A stretch of 64,000 nt of DNA, from assembly GCF_001277235.1 (NCBI RefSeq), contig NZ_CP012266.1, positions 1,674,001-1,738,000 on the forward strand, given 5' to 3'. The notes beneath the pieces are model-generated. The model was given only the letters and a program-made list of their open reading frames with translations, ran no database searches and was not told the origin of the DNA. The translations under genes and the position numbers were made by a program. The stretch is from Cronobacter dublinensis subsp. dublinensis LMG 23823. GTDB taxonomy: Bacteria; Pseudomonadota; Gammaproteobacteria; Enterobacterales; Enterobacteriaceae. Positions 7,581 through 16,232 of this stretch are shown piece after piece; position 1 is the first letter of the stretch; each line of letters starts with the position of its first letter.

Positions 7581-7590
7581 CTCTTAAATA

Positions 7591-7678
7591 TGGCGGTGAG
7601 GGAGGGATTCGAACCCTCGATACGTTGCCGTATACACACTTTCCAGGCGTGCTCCTTCAGCCACTCGGACACCTCACC
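7591..7678 (-). tRNA. tRNA-Ser(GGA), copy 2
   Basis: It is base-for-base identical to the tRNA at 4380-4467, with anticodon GGA and an encoded CCA. The flanks differ on the promoter side, so this is not a simple recent tandem copy of the whole unit. Confidence 0.97.
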
Positions 7679-7712
7679 ATATTGTCTTCCCGACGCTGTC
7701 GGGACGGGCGCT

Positions 7713-7741
7713 AATGTAGGGGAAAGGCCCATAGCCGTCAA
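7713..7741 (-). promoter_or_regulatory. Promoter of tRNA-Ser copy 2
   Basis: The minus-strand TTGACG (7741-7736) and TACATT (7718-7713) have a 17-bp spacer, followed by GCGCC as in the first copy. Confidence 0.72.
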
Positions 7742-8237
7742 TGCAAATTTAGTGCTTTCTGGAGCGTTTAAACAAACTTCATACAAAATGTGCTTAAAAT
7801 AACCATTTAGTGCTGATAAGCGAGATCCGTAGCCGGAGAAAAAAAAAGCCATTTATTGAATCTGCGACATTTGCGAGCGTTGCATTATGTGCTGCGTAAT
7901 AGATAACCATGAATGACTTATCCGCCTGATAATGGCAGGGCCGAAAATTAAATTCCAGAATAACAAAAGGATAGTCATTAACACCTATAAGGATATATAT
8001 GTATTTGCATTATACGCGTTCATACTTGAGATAATATTGAGCCAATATATATATTTCCTGAATGATTTGATGTAACGCTGACCGCCAATAATGTGCTAGT
8101 TATTTGGTAAGTTTAAATAAAAATCCACACTGGTAATTGTCAGCTTATTTAACTGGGGATAAGATGCGGTGGCGTTAATCTGCAACGATATTTATTCGTT
8201 AAATATATAGTTTGGGATAATTAATCATGGAGAAGAT
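7742..8237 (+). promoter_or_regulatory. AT-rich upstream region of the fimbrial operon
   Basis: About 500 bp with no gene. It is much richer in A and T than its surroundings, with runs such as ATATATAT near 7995 and 8045. This is typical of silenced or H-NS-bound fimbrial promoters. A possible -10 TATAGT lies near 8208. I saw no long inverted repeats that would suggest a phase-variable switch. Confidence 0.4.
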
Positions 8238-8771
8238 ATGAGAAAAAAACTCTGTTTGATGATGCTTGCCGGAGCGCTGGCAATGAATGCCGCTTCAGCG
8301 TTAGCAGCAGATGGAACGATTAAATTTACAGGGAAAATTACCGACCAGGCCTGTGAAATCGATGATGATGATAAAGTGCTTGATGTCGATATGGGTGTAT
8401 ATTCGGTAAAACAATTTAACGCGACCACAGGCGTAAAAACGCCGCCGATCCCGGTGAAAATTAAGCTGAAAAATTGCCCGGTCGTGGAAGAGGGTGAAAA
8501 CCCGCATTTTAGTATTTATCTAACAGGCGATGCCGATCCGGTGAATAAAGACTATCTGAAAGTGGCTGACGGCGGGGCGACTGGCGTGGCCATCGTCATT
8601 ACCGACGATGAAGGTACGCTTATTCCGATGAACCAGTTCTCAGCGCGTAAATTCGAAATTACCGATGCCACTATGGATCTGAACCTTATCGCATATTATG
8701 AATCCACCAGCACCACCATCGGTGCCGGTGCGGCCAACGGTACGACAGATATCACTTTTGATTATCGTTAA
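8238..8771 (+). CDS. Major fimbrial subunit (chaperone-usher pilin)
   Basis: This 177-residue protein has a signal peptide ending ASALA at about residue 24, then the pilin start DGTIKFTGKITDQAC. Two cysteines (about residues 38 and 78) would form the pilin disulphide, and the C-terminal strand ends ITFDYR with the penultimate tyrosine typical of chaperone-recognised subunits. The ATG at 8238 follows GGAGAAG. It is the first gene of a four-gene operon with chaperone, usher and adhesin, so it is the likely shaft protein. I cannot name the fimbrial type; the operon does not occur at this place in E. coli. Confidence 0.88.
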   Translation: MRKKLCLMMLAGALAMNAASALAADGTIKFTGKITDQACEIDDDDKVLDVDMGVYSVKQFNATTGVKTPPIPVKIKLKNCPVVEEGENPHFSIYLTGDADPVNKDYLKVADGGATGVAIVITDDEGTLIPMNQFSARKFEITDATMDLNLIAYYESTSTTIGAGAANGTTDITFDYR

Positions 8772-8849
8772 TCATTGACCAGTTTAACGTGCCATTAAGC
8801 CGCCAGCACGGGCTGACGGCTTATTATTCCTTTTCGACGTGAGTTGATT

Positions 8850-9539
8850 ATGCGTACGATGAGAAAACTTATTCTCAGGGTGACTCTTTTTTTCATTCTG
8901 CTGATGAATGTGAATAGTGGGTTTGCAGGCGGCATCGTGGTCGGCGGCACCCGCATAATTTATGAAGGCAGTAAAAAAGAGGCGGCTCTTGGCGTCAAAA
9001 ATAACAGCGCCACCAGTCCCTTTTTATTACAGTCCTGGGTTGATACCGGTGATGGTAAAACACGCGGTCCGTTTATGGTGACGCCGCCGTTGTTCCGTAT
9101 TGAGCCCAATGAAGACCATGAATTACGTATCGCGAAAACCGGCAACTTGCCAGAAGATCGCGAGTCTCTTTTTTATGTGAATATTCGCGCCATTCCACCG
9201 TCATCACCGGAGGCCGTTAATACCCTCAAGCTGGTGATCAAAACTCGCATTAAGCTTTTTTACCGACCGCAAGCGCTTACCACTGATGCGCCCACAGCCT
9301 ATAAGCAGCTCGCATGTCATCTCGCCGCTGGCCAGCTGGTTGTTGAGAACCCCACTCCCTTTTATGTGGTGCTCGATAACCTGACGCTTGGGACGACAAG
9401 AATAAAGAGTGCGGACATGTTGGCCCCGTTTGCCAGCCAGCGTTTTGCGTTGCCCGCAACGGAGGCCGGGCGAGTAGTGAGCTGGCGCGTCATTAACGAT
9501 TATGGCGGCGTGACGAAGCCTGAGACCCGCAATCTGTGA
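8850..9539 (+). CDS. Periplasmic fimbrial chaperone (PapD family)
   Basis: This 229-residue protein has a hydrophobic signal peptide ending at FAGG. The first Ig-like domain follows with GTRIIYEG, a typical PapD start. The segment RIKLFYRP at about residue 135 holds the conserved Ile-x-x-Phe-Tyr-Arg region where the chaperone anchors pilins. ATG 8850 is preferred over TTG 8844 because of the usual codon and GAG spacing. The gene lies 78 bp after the pilin and its stop abuts the usher gene, so they are co-translated. Pilin stabilisation in the periplasm is inferred from the family. Confidence 0.92.
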   Translation: MRTMRKLILRVTLFFILLMNVNSGFAGGIVVGGTRIIYEGSKKEAALGVKNNSATSPFLLQSWVDTGDGKTRGPFMVTPPLFRIEPNEDHELRIAKTGNLPEDRESLFYVNIRAIPPSSPEAVNTLKLVIKTRIKLFYRPQALTTDAPTAYKQLACHLAAGQLVVENPTPFYVVLDNLTLGTTRIKSADMLAPFASQRFALPATEAGRVVSWRVINDYGGVTKPETRNL

Positions 9540-9562
9540 GCCGTACAGCAAGGAATGCGCCT

Positions 9563-12109
9563 GTGAAGAGAACTGCTTGCCCTTTTGACCCCCGCCTGCC
9601 GGACACGGTTCGGCCGGTTGCGCTTATGGTAGCCGCCGCGCTGGTGTTCACCGCGGGCACTCAGCCTGACGCCTGCGCACAAGAAAAAGTGTGGTTTGAT
9701 CCGATGTTAATGGAGCAGGGCGATCCGGGGCAGCGGGGCGTTGACCTGTCGATCTTTAGCACCAAAGATCAGCTGCCAGCGGGGAATTATCCGCTACGCA
9801 TCCGCCTCAACGGCGATGAGCGGTTTACCCGCACGATCCCTTTGACGGTAGACACGCATGGCGAGACGCATCCGGTGATTACGCCCGCGCTCCTGGAAGA
9901 ACTCAATGTGAAAACCGAGGCGTATCCGGCGCTGACGGCGCTCTCGCCGCTCGCGCCCATTGAGGATCTCGGCGCGTTGATCCCGGCGGCCTCGGTGAGG
10001 CTGAACACCCACAACATGGCGCTGGAGGTCAGCATTCCACAGGCGGCGCTGCGCCGCACGGTCCGTGGCTTTGTCGATCCACAATACTGGGATGACGGCA
10101 TTCCCGCGCTCTTTAGCAACTACACCTTTAACGGCACGGACACGCAAAGTGACGTCGACGCAGGCGATTCCTCACAGTATCTCAACATGCAGAACGGGCT
10201 GAATATCGGCCCGTGGCGCGTGCGTAACTATTCCACGTGGAGCAAAAGCGACGACGAGGCGAGCTGGGATACGGTCTATACCTTTTTGCAGCGGGATATC
10301 AAACCCTGGCGCTCGCAGCTGACGCTGGGAGAGAGCTACTCCCCGTCGATGATTTTTGACAGCGTGAAATTTAAAGGGGCGCAGCTTGCATCCGACGACA
10401 ATATGCTGCCGGACAGCCTGCGCGGCTTTGCGCCGGTGATCCGCGGGATAGCCAGTTCAAACGCGGAAGTTACGGTGCGCCAGAACGGCTATATCATTTT
10501 TCAGGATACCGTCGCCCCTGGCGCGTTTGAAATCAGCGATCTCTACCCTACCTCGCACAGCGGCGACCTGGAGGTAACGATTAAAGAAGCTGACGGCAAA
10601 GAGCGGCGCTTTATCCAGCCGTTTTCCGCCGTACCGATCATGCAGCGCCCCGGACAGCTTAAATACAGCCTGACGGCGGGGGAGTACGATCCGAGCGGGC
10701 CGGACGATGCGACGCCCACCTTTGCGCAGGGCACGCTGATTTACGGCCTGAATAATCGGTTCACGCTTTACGGCGGCGCGATGGGCGCCGATACGTATCA
10801 GGCGGCAGCCCTCGGCGTCGGCGTCGGGCTTGACGAGTGGGGCTCGGTCTCGGTTGACGTCACGCAGGCGCGCAGCCAGCTGCAAAACAACACGACCTCT
10901 ACCGGCCAGTCGTATCGCTTCCAGTATTCCAAGAATATCGAATACACGGATACCGCCATTACGCTTGCGGGTTATCGCTATTCCACCAGCGGCTATTACG
11001 ACTTTGAAGAGGCGAATCATGAGGCCTCCTGGTATGACGACCGCTACAGCGGGTACTACCAGCAGCGTAGCCAGCTGCAAATCAGTATTAACCAGGCGCT
11101 GAGCGGCATCGGCTCGTTTTATCTTAACGGCTACCAGCGCGACTTCTGGAACCGGACGGATAAAGAGCAGAATCTCTCGGCGGGCTTTGCTTTTAGCGTA
11201 TCAGGGATGACCTGGACGCTCTCCTCGGCATGGAATAAAACAGACGATCAGACCGACCGGCAAATCGCGCTGGGCGTGAGTATTCCGCTTAGCCGCTGGC
11301 TGAATAACAGCTGGGCGACCTTTAACGTAAGCCAGAATCAGGATGGCGGCACGCGCTACCAGAGCGGACTCAGCGGCACGCTGATGGATGACGGCAGGCT
11401 GAGCTATTCGCTGCAGCAGAGCTACAACCAGGCGGGACACAACGGGGATAACGGTGCGGACAGCAGCGCCGATCTCAATTACAAATCACGTTTCGCCAAC
11501 CTGAGTCTCGGCTACTACCGCTCCGATGAGACCCGCCAGTGGAACTACGGCGCGTCAGGCGCACTGGTGGTGCATCCGCACGGGGTTACGCTCGCCCAGC
11601 CGCTCGGCGATGCCTTCGCGCTGGTAGACGCTAACGGCGCGAGCGACATTCGCTTCAGAAATCAGTCCGGCGTCGCCACCGACTGGCTGGGGTATGCGGT
11701 TATCCCCTGGCTCTCACCTTATGAAAGAAACGAGCTCACGCTTGATACCACGGTCATGCCTGCGGGCGTGGACGCCGAAAACACCCACCTGACGCTGATA
11801 CCGAATAAAGGCGCGCTGGTCTACGCGCATATCGATGCGCGCGAAGGGCATCGCCTGCTGTTAACGCTGCGCCGGACAAACGGCGAGCCGGTCCCGTTTG
11901 GCGCGCTGGTAACGCTCGACGGCGTCGACGGATACGAAAGCATCGTTGACGAAGGCGGCGTGGCTTATCTGACAGGCGTCAAAGAAAACGGCGTCGTGCA
12001 GGTCAAGTGGGGGAACCGTGCGGATCAGCACTGCCAGGCCTCCGTAGCATTACCCAATGCGCCGTCAGTCCAGGGTGACCTGCTGACTCTGGCAGCTACG
12101 TGTCGATAA
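9563..12109 (+). CDS. Outer-membrane fimbrial usher
   Basis: This 848-residue protein forms the outer-membrane pore that assembles pilins. It shows the N-terminal chaperone-binding domain (VWFDPMLM start, GVDLSIF), a beta-barrel with a plug domain in the middle (QNGYIIFQDTVAPGAFEISDLYPT), and C-terminal domains ending in a disulphide-type C…C pair. I chose GTG 9563 because AGGA lies 8 bp upstream and a signal peptide ending in ACAQ follows. GTG 9536, which overlaps the chaperone stop, is possible and would add nine residues. The adhesin gene follows after 15 bp. Confidence 0.92.
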   Translation: MKRTACPFDPRLPDTVRPVALMVAAALVFTAGTQPDACAQEKVWFDPMLMEQGDPGQRGVDLSIFSTKDQLPAGNYPLRIRLNGDERFTRTIPLTVDTHGETHPVITPALLEELNVKTEAYPALTALSPLAPIEDLGALIPAASVRLNTHNMALEVSIPQAALRRTVRGFVDPQYWDDGIPALFSNYTFNGTDTQSDVDAGDSSQYLNMQNGLNIGPWRVRNYSTWSKSDDEASWDTVYTFLQRDIKPWRSQLTLGESYSPSMIFDSVKFKGAQLASDDNMLPDSLRGFAPVIRGIASSNAEVTVRQNGYIIFQDTVAPGAFEISDLYPTSHSGDLEVTIKEADGKERRFIQPFSAVPIMQRPGQLKYSLTAGEYDPSGPDDATPTFAQGTLIYGLNNRFTLYGGAMGADTYQAAALGVGVGLDEWGSVSVDVTQARSQLQNNTTSTGQSYRFQYSKNIEYTDTAITLAGYRYSTSGYYDFEEANHEASWYDDRYSGYYQQRSQLQISINQALSGIGSFYLNGYQRDFWNRTDKEQNLSAGFAFSVSGMTWTLSSAWNKTDDQTDRQIALGVSIPLSRWLNNSWATFNVSQNQDGGTRYQSGLSGTLMDDGRLSYSLQQSYNQAGHNGDNGADSSADLNYKSRFANLSLGYYRSDETRQWNYGASGALVVHPHGVTLAQPLGDAFALVDANGASDIRFRNQSGVATDWLGYAVIPWLSPYERNELTLDTTVMPAGVDAENTHLTLIPNKGALVYAHIDAREGHRLLLTLRRTNGEPVPFGALVTLDGVDGYESIVDEGGVAYLTGVKENGVVQVKWGNRADQHCQASVALPNAPSVQGDLLTLAATCR

Positions 12110-12124
12110 AAAGAGAAGACGATT

Positions 12125-13153
12125 ATGTTCAGAATCACACTCACAGGGTTGCTGTTTTGCTGCGTTGCTGGCGTCCAGAACTCTCATGCGGCGACGGGCT
12201 TTTGCAATACCACGGGCGGCCCGAAGATTTTTCATGTCGACGCCACTTCGACTGTCACGAATCCTGACGATAACCAGCCGGGAAAAACGTTCACCGAACG
12301 GTTCGGTTCATCCGAAAATTACAGCGCGCACTGCGACTGCGATAGCAGCGATACGAATAAAGATCCCCATCCGGGGGTCTATTACCGAAGTGAATATCTG
12401 GCTCCGGCTACGCAATATGGCAGCGCATCGTTCATTCGCGTGAATGACAATATCGATCTCGCAGCGGCGATTAACATTGCCAACGTGGGCGATGTGACGG
12501 TGCCGTTTACTGATATCTGGAACAAAAAAAATAACGGCTGCTCGCTGAACAGCTTTACCACCGGGCAGAGCGGTTCGCTGACATTTCGTATTAATCAACC
12601 TTTCCTGGGGCAGATGACTATCCCGCAAATGGCGGTTGCCGCGATTTACGGCACCGTCAGACCGGGGCAATACTCCGGCGAGCCGATGTCCAAGGTCTAT
12701 GTCCAGGGCACGATTACTGTACCGCAAAGCTGTGAAATCAATTCGGGCGAACTCATCACCGTCAATTTCGGCACGCTGCTCGCCAGCAACTTCACCACCC
12801 GCGGGCACAAGCCAGAAGGCTTTGTCGATAAAAAAACGGCGATTGCCTACATCTGCAAAAACATCAGCGACAGTGTGACCTTAACCATGACGTTTTCCGG
12901 TGCGGCGGCAGACGGCATGCCGGAGGCGCTCGCCACCAGCAACCCCGATGTCGGCGTGCTGATGAAAAACGACAGCGAACAGGTCATCCCCATCAATACC
13001 GGCGAACTGCCCATGCCGCTTAGCGCCGCCACCGATATCTCGCGCCGTACCGGCGCGGTAAATATTCTCACGGCGCCGGTCAATCTCAGCGGCAAAACGC
13101 CGCAAAATGGCGAATTTTCGGGCTCGGCCTCTATCACCGTGAACATACGCTGA
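12125..13153 (+). CDS. Fimbrial tip adhesin, two-domain
   Basis: This 342-residue protein has a signal peptide ending in NSHA at about residue 22. An N-terminal receptor-binding-type domain holds several cysteines, including CDCDSSDTN near residue 77, and is Asp/Asn-rich. From about residue 197 a pilin domain begins (VQGTITVPQSCEI) and runs to a C-terminal strand SASITVNIR. This arrangement is that of FimH-like tip adhesins. It is the last gene of the operon, as tip adhesins often are. The ligand is unknown, and the N-domain does not match any lectin domain I recognise. Confidence 0.82.
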   Translation: MFRITLTGLLFCCVAGVQNSHAATGFCNTTGGPKIFHVDATSTVTNPDDNQPGKTFTERFGSSENYSAHCDCDSSDTNKDPHPGVYYRSEYLAPATQYGSASFIRVNDNIDLAAAINIANVGDVTVPFTDIWNKKNNGCSLNSFTTGQSGSLTFRINQPFLGQMTIPQMAVAAIYGTVRPGQYSGEPMSKVYVQGTITVPQSCEINSGELITVNFGTLLASNFTTRGHKPEGFVDKKTAIAYICKNISDSVTLTMTFSGAAADGMPEALATSNPDVGVLMKNDSEQVIPINTGELPMPLSAATDISRRTGAVNILTAPVNLSGKTPQNGEFSGSASITVNIR

Positions 13154-13236
13154 CGCCGCCAGCGTTTCCCGCAGCCGCCACAAAGGCGGCTGATTTTGTT
13201 ATGGTAATTAAAATTACCCTGCCCGGAGAGACGCCT

Positions 13237-14178
13237 GTGGAGATCCTTTTCTATCATCCCACCTTTGATGTGACCCAGTGGACCCCTTTGCTGCAACGCC
13301 ACCTGCCGCACGCGCGTCTGCGTGCCTGGCAAACCGGCGATAACGCGCCCGCTGATTACGCCCTGGTCTGGCACCCGCCGCATGAGATGCTGCGCGGGCG
13401 CACGCACCTGAAGGCGATTTTCGTCCTCGGCGCGGGGGTGGATTCGCTCTTAAGCCGCCTGAATGAACACCCGGATCTGCTGCCGCCCGGCGTGCCGCTC
13501 TATCGCATGGAGGATACCGGCATGGCCGCGCAGATGCAGGAATATGCGGTAAGCCAGGTACTGCACTGGTTTCGCCGCTTCGATGATTACGCGGCGCTAC
13601 AGCGCGAGGCGCGCTGGGAGCCGCTTGAAGAGTACCGCCATGCCGATTTCACGGTCGGCGTGCTCGGCGCGGGCGTGCTCGGCGGGCAGGTGGCGCAACG
13701 CCTGCGCGGCTGGGGGTTCCCTGTGCGTTGCTGGAGCCGCAGCCGGAAAACATACTCCGACATCGAAAGCTTCGTGGGCGCGGATGAACTGAGTGCGTTT
13801 TTACGCGGCACGCGCGTGCTGATTAATCTCCTGCCCAACACGCCGGAAACGGCGGGCATCATTAACGCCGGGCTGCTCGCGGCGCTTGACGATAACGCCT
13901 ATGTCCTGAATCTGGCGCGCGGCGCGCACCTGGTGGAAGACGATTTGTTGTCAGCGCTGGATAGCGGGAAAGTGAAAGGTGCGATGCTGGATGTTTTTCA
14001 TCAGGAGCCGCTGCCCGCGCAAAGCCTGCTGTGGCGTCACCCGCATGTGCGCATCACTCCGCATGTGGCGGCGGTCACGCGTCCTGATGAGGCGGCCGCG
14101 TTTATCGCGCAGAGCATCTCGCGCATTGAGCGCGGCGATGCGCCGCAAAATCAGGTGGACGTGACGCGCGGCTACTAG
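13237..14178 (+). CDS. ghrA: Glyoxylate/hydroxypyruvate reductase A
   Basis: This 313-residue D-2-hydroxyacid dehydrogenase reduces glyoxylate and hydroxypyruvate with NADPH in the cytoplasm. The nucleotide-binding fold shows GVLGAGVLGGQVA at about residue 145, followed by an Arg-containing RCWSRSRK that favours NADPH. Catalytic residues lie in NLARGAH (Arg), DVFHQEPLP (Glu) and TPHVAA (His). I chose GTG 13237 (MEILFYHP…) because it matches the E. coli N-terminus and GGAGAG lies upstream; ATG 13201 would add 12 residues. It keeps its E. coli neighbours ycdX and ycdY downstream. Confidence 0.94.
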   Translation: MEILFYHPTFDVTQWTPLLQRHLPHARLRAWQTGDNAPADYALVWHPPHEMLRGRTHLKAIFVLGAGVDSLLSRLNEHPDLLPPGVPLYRMEDTGMAAQMQEYAVSQVLHWFRRFDDYAALQREARWEPLEEYRHADFTVGVLGAGVLGGQVAQRLRGWGFPVRCWSRSRKTYSDIESFVGADELSAFLRGTRVLINLLPNTPETAGIINAGLLAALDDNAYVLNLARGAHLVEDDLLSALDSGKVKGAMLDVFHQEPLPAQSLLWRHPHVRITPHVAAVTRPDEAAAFIAQSISRIERGDAPQNQVDVTRGY

Positions 14179-14255
14179 CGGCTGGCCCCGGTGATTCGGC
14201 TAAAAATCGCCGGGGATACCTGTTATCCTTGCATGACATCACAAAGGAGAGCGCC

Positions 14256-14993
14256 ATGTATCCCGTTGACCTGCATATGCACACCGTCGCCAGCACCCAT
14301 GCTTACAGCAACCTGCATGATTACATCGCCGCGGCACAGCAAAAAGGCGTCCGGCTTCTGGCCATCACCGATCACGGCCCGGATATGGCGGATGCGCCGC
14401 ATCACTGGCACTTTATCAATATGCGCATCTGGCCGCGCGTCGTCGATGGCGTCGGCATTTTGCGCGGCATCGAAGCGAATATTAAAAACCGCAACGGGGA
14501 GATAGACTGTACCGGCCCGATGCTGGACTCGCTCGATCTTATCGTCGCCGGTTTTCATGAGCCGGTTTTCGCGCCGCAGGATAAAGACGCCAACACCGAA
14601 GCGATGATCGCCGCGATGGCGAGCGGCACAGTCCATATCATCAGCCACCCCGGCAACCCGAAATATCCGGTCGATATCCCGGCGATTGCCGCGGCAGCCG
14701 CGAAATATCAGGTGGCGCTTGAGATAAACAACTCTTCGTTTACCCACTCCCGCAAGGGCAGCGGGCCAAACTGTAAAGCGATTGCCGCCGCTGTACGCGA
14801 CGCGGGCGGCTGGGTGGCGCTGGGCTCGGACTCCCACACCGCCTTTACGCTCGGCGATTTCCACGAGTGCCGTAAGGTGCTGGATGAGGTGGATTTCCCC
14901 GAAGACCGCATTCTTAACGTGACGCCGCGCCGCATGCTCGATTTTCTTGAAACCCGCGGTATGACGCCGATTGCTGAATTTGCCGCCCTCTAA
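14256..14993 (+). CDS. ycdX: YcdX, PHP-domain metal-dependent phosphatase
   Basis: This 245-residue protein has the exact E. coli length. Metal-binding motifs of the PHP family are clear: DLHMHT at the N-terminus, ITDHGPD near residue 40, FHEPVF near 105, HISHPGNP near 130, and GSDSH near 190. E. coli YcdX binds three zinc ions and has phosphatase activity linked to swarming. ATG 14256 follows AAAGGAGAG at good spacing. It lies 77 bp after ghrA and 24 bp before ycdY, whose product is reported to raise YcdX activity. Confidence 0.95.
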   Translation: MYPVDLHMHTVASTHAYSNLHDYIAAAQQKGVRLLAITDHGPDMADAPHHWHFINMRIWPRVVDGVGILRGIEANIKNRNGEIDCTGPMLDSLDLIVAGFHEPVFAPQDKDANTEAMIAAMASGTVHIISHPGNPKYPVDIPAIAAAAAKYQVALEINNSSFTHSRKGSGPNCKAIAAAVRDAGGWVALGSDSHTAFTLGDFHECRKVLDEVDFPEDRILNVTPRRMLDFLETRGMTPIAEFAAL

Positions 14994-15017
14994 TATCGCC
15001 TGAAATGGAATCTGTTC

Positions 15018-15608
15018 ATGAATGAGTTTTCAATAATTTGCCGCCTGCTGGGCTCGCTCTGGTACCGTGCGCCACAGGACCCGGTAATGGCGCCGATCTA
15101 CGGCCTTATCCGCGACGGTAAACTCGCGCAAAACTGGCCGCTGGATCAGGACGAGCTGCTGGCGCGTCTGCAAAAAAGCGCGCAGCCCGAAGACGTGCAG
15201 GCGGATTACCAGGCGCTATTCGGTGCCGATGACGCCCGCGTGGCGCCAACTCGCTCCGCCTGGGTTGAGCAGGGGAGTGAGCAGGAGGTGCGCGCCTTTT
15301 TAACCGCGCGCGGTATGCCGCTTGGCGAGGCGCCGGCAGATCATTTCGGCCTGCTGCTGCTGGCCGCGTCGTGGCTGGAAGACCAGTCAGCGGAAGATGA
15401 AATCGAAGCGCAGGAAACCTTGTTCGGCGAGTTCCTGATCCCGTGGTATGAAACGTTCCTCGGTAAAGTAGAGGCGCATGCCGCGACGCTGTTCTGGCGC
15501 ACGCTCGCGCAAATTACCCGCGAGGCCATTCAGGCGATGTGGGAAGAGTTGCAGGAAGACGAGGACGAAGGGCAAGAAGCGGATGACGCAGAGGGCGGTG
15601 CGGCGTAA
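15018..15608 (+). CDS. ycdY: YcdY, TorD/DmsD-family redox enzyme maturation chaperone
   Basis: This 196-residue, mostly helical protein of the NarJ/DmsD/TorD clade is 12 residues longer than E. coli YcdY, owing to an acidic tail (EDEDEGQEADDAEGG). The family binds apo-molybdoenzymes and helps cofactor insertion; YcdY itself has been tied to zinc-dependent activity of YcdX and to swarming. The gene is tightly linked to ycdX. A YdeP-like molybdoenzyme gene lies about 8 kb upstream, so a link to it is possible but only an idea. Confidence 0.93.
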   Translation: MNEFSIICRLLGSLWYRAPQDPVMAPIYGLIRDGKLAQNWPLDQDELLARLQKSAQPEDVQADYQALFGADDARVAPTRSAWVEQGSEQEVRAFLTARGMPLGEAPADHFGLLLLAASWLEDQSAEDEIEAQETLFGEFLIPWYETFLGKVEAHAATLFWRTLAQITREAIQAMWEELQEDEDEGQEADDAEGGAA

Positions 15609-15616
15609 TCTGAATA

Positions 15617-15632
15617 TGTGATTTAAATCACA
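15617..15632 (+). promoter_or_regulatory. CRP-type site upstream of ycdZ
   Basis: TGTGA-TTTAAA-TCACA is a perfect palindrome with the CRP half-sites and 6-bp spacer. It lies about 100 bp before the ycdZ start, a usual distance for activation by cAMP-CRP. Confidence 0.85.
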
Positions 15633-15718
15633 AATAAAATGTAACTCACAGTGCGTTATTTCATATGACGTGCGCCAGATCGCATTTCATGGGCGGCGTT
15701 TTGCTAAGATACGCCGCC

Positions 15719-16198
15719 ATGAACAGACACTTTTCTCTCGCATTAACCACTGGCCTGCTCTCCGCCCTCTGGGCGTGGAGCGCCGTTGCGCTCGGCCTGC
15801 CGTCCTGGGCGGGCTTTCTCGGCTGTACCGCTTGGTTCGCCAGCCCAAAAGGCGGTATCAGCGGGTTTCTGACGATCCTTTTCACGCTGTGTAGCGGCGT
15901 TCTGTGGGCGCAGGTGATCATCGCCGGTAGCGCTGTCGCGCCGGGCCTGACGTGGCTGAGCTACGCCATGACCGGCGTGGTGGCGTTTCTGATGTGTATT
16001 CAGTCGCGCCAGACGCTGCTCGGCTTCGTACCCGGCACGTTTATCGGCGCCTGCGCGACGTTTGCAGGCCAGGGCGACTGGAAAAGCGTGCTGCCCGCGC
16101 TGCTGCTGGGGCTGCTTTTCGGCGTAGCGATGAAGGGCAGCGGGCTGTGGCTTGCGCAGCGCAGTGAGCCAAAGAAAACCGCGACCGCTGAGAAATAA
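15719..16198 (+). CDS. ycdZ: YcdZ, DUF1097 inner-membrane protein
   Basis: This 159-residue hydrophobic protein has about four to five membrane segments. The conserved stretches SWAGFLGCTAWFA, VAFLMCIQ and FVPGTFIGACATFAGQGDW match E. coli YcdZ, which is 163 residues. The function is unknown. The start at ATG 15719 fits the E. coli N-terminus, although the ribosome-binding site is weak. The perfect CRP palindrome upstream suggests expression under carbon limitation. A terminator shared with the convergent csgG follows at once. Confidence 0.9.
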   Translation: MNRHFSLALTTGLLSALWAWSAVALGLPSWAGFLGCTAWFASPKGGISGFLTILFTLCSGVLWAQVIIAGSAVAPGLTWLSYAMTGVVAFLMCIQSRQTLLGFVPGTFIGACATFAGQGDWKSVLPALLLGLLFGVAMKGSGLWLAQRSEPKKTATAEK

Positions 16199-16199
16199 A

Positions 16200-16225
16200 A
16201 AAACCCGCGTCAGCGGGTTTTTTAT
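16200..16225. terminator. Bidirectional terminator between ycdZ and csgG
   Basis: AAACCCGC-GTCA-GCGGGTTT with A-rich and T-rich flanks on the two sides, so it works for both converging genes. Confidence 0.9.
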
Positions 16226-16232
16226 TAGCCAG

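Noticed and set aside
7267..7587. Open frame of 106 codons on the plus strand over the repeats
   Set aside because: Same cause: a by-product of the 188-bp repeat period and of tRNA-derived sequence.
4380..7678. Prophage or integrative element between the tRNA-Ser genes
   Set aside because: No integrase, transposase or phage gene is present; only one metabolic gene lies between.
7190..7852. Open frame of 220 codons on the minus strand through the tRNA and repeat units
   Set aside because: It reads through a tRNA gene, two terminators and two structured repeats, and its protein repeats only because the DNA repeats. Not a real gene.
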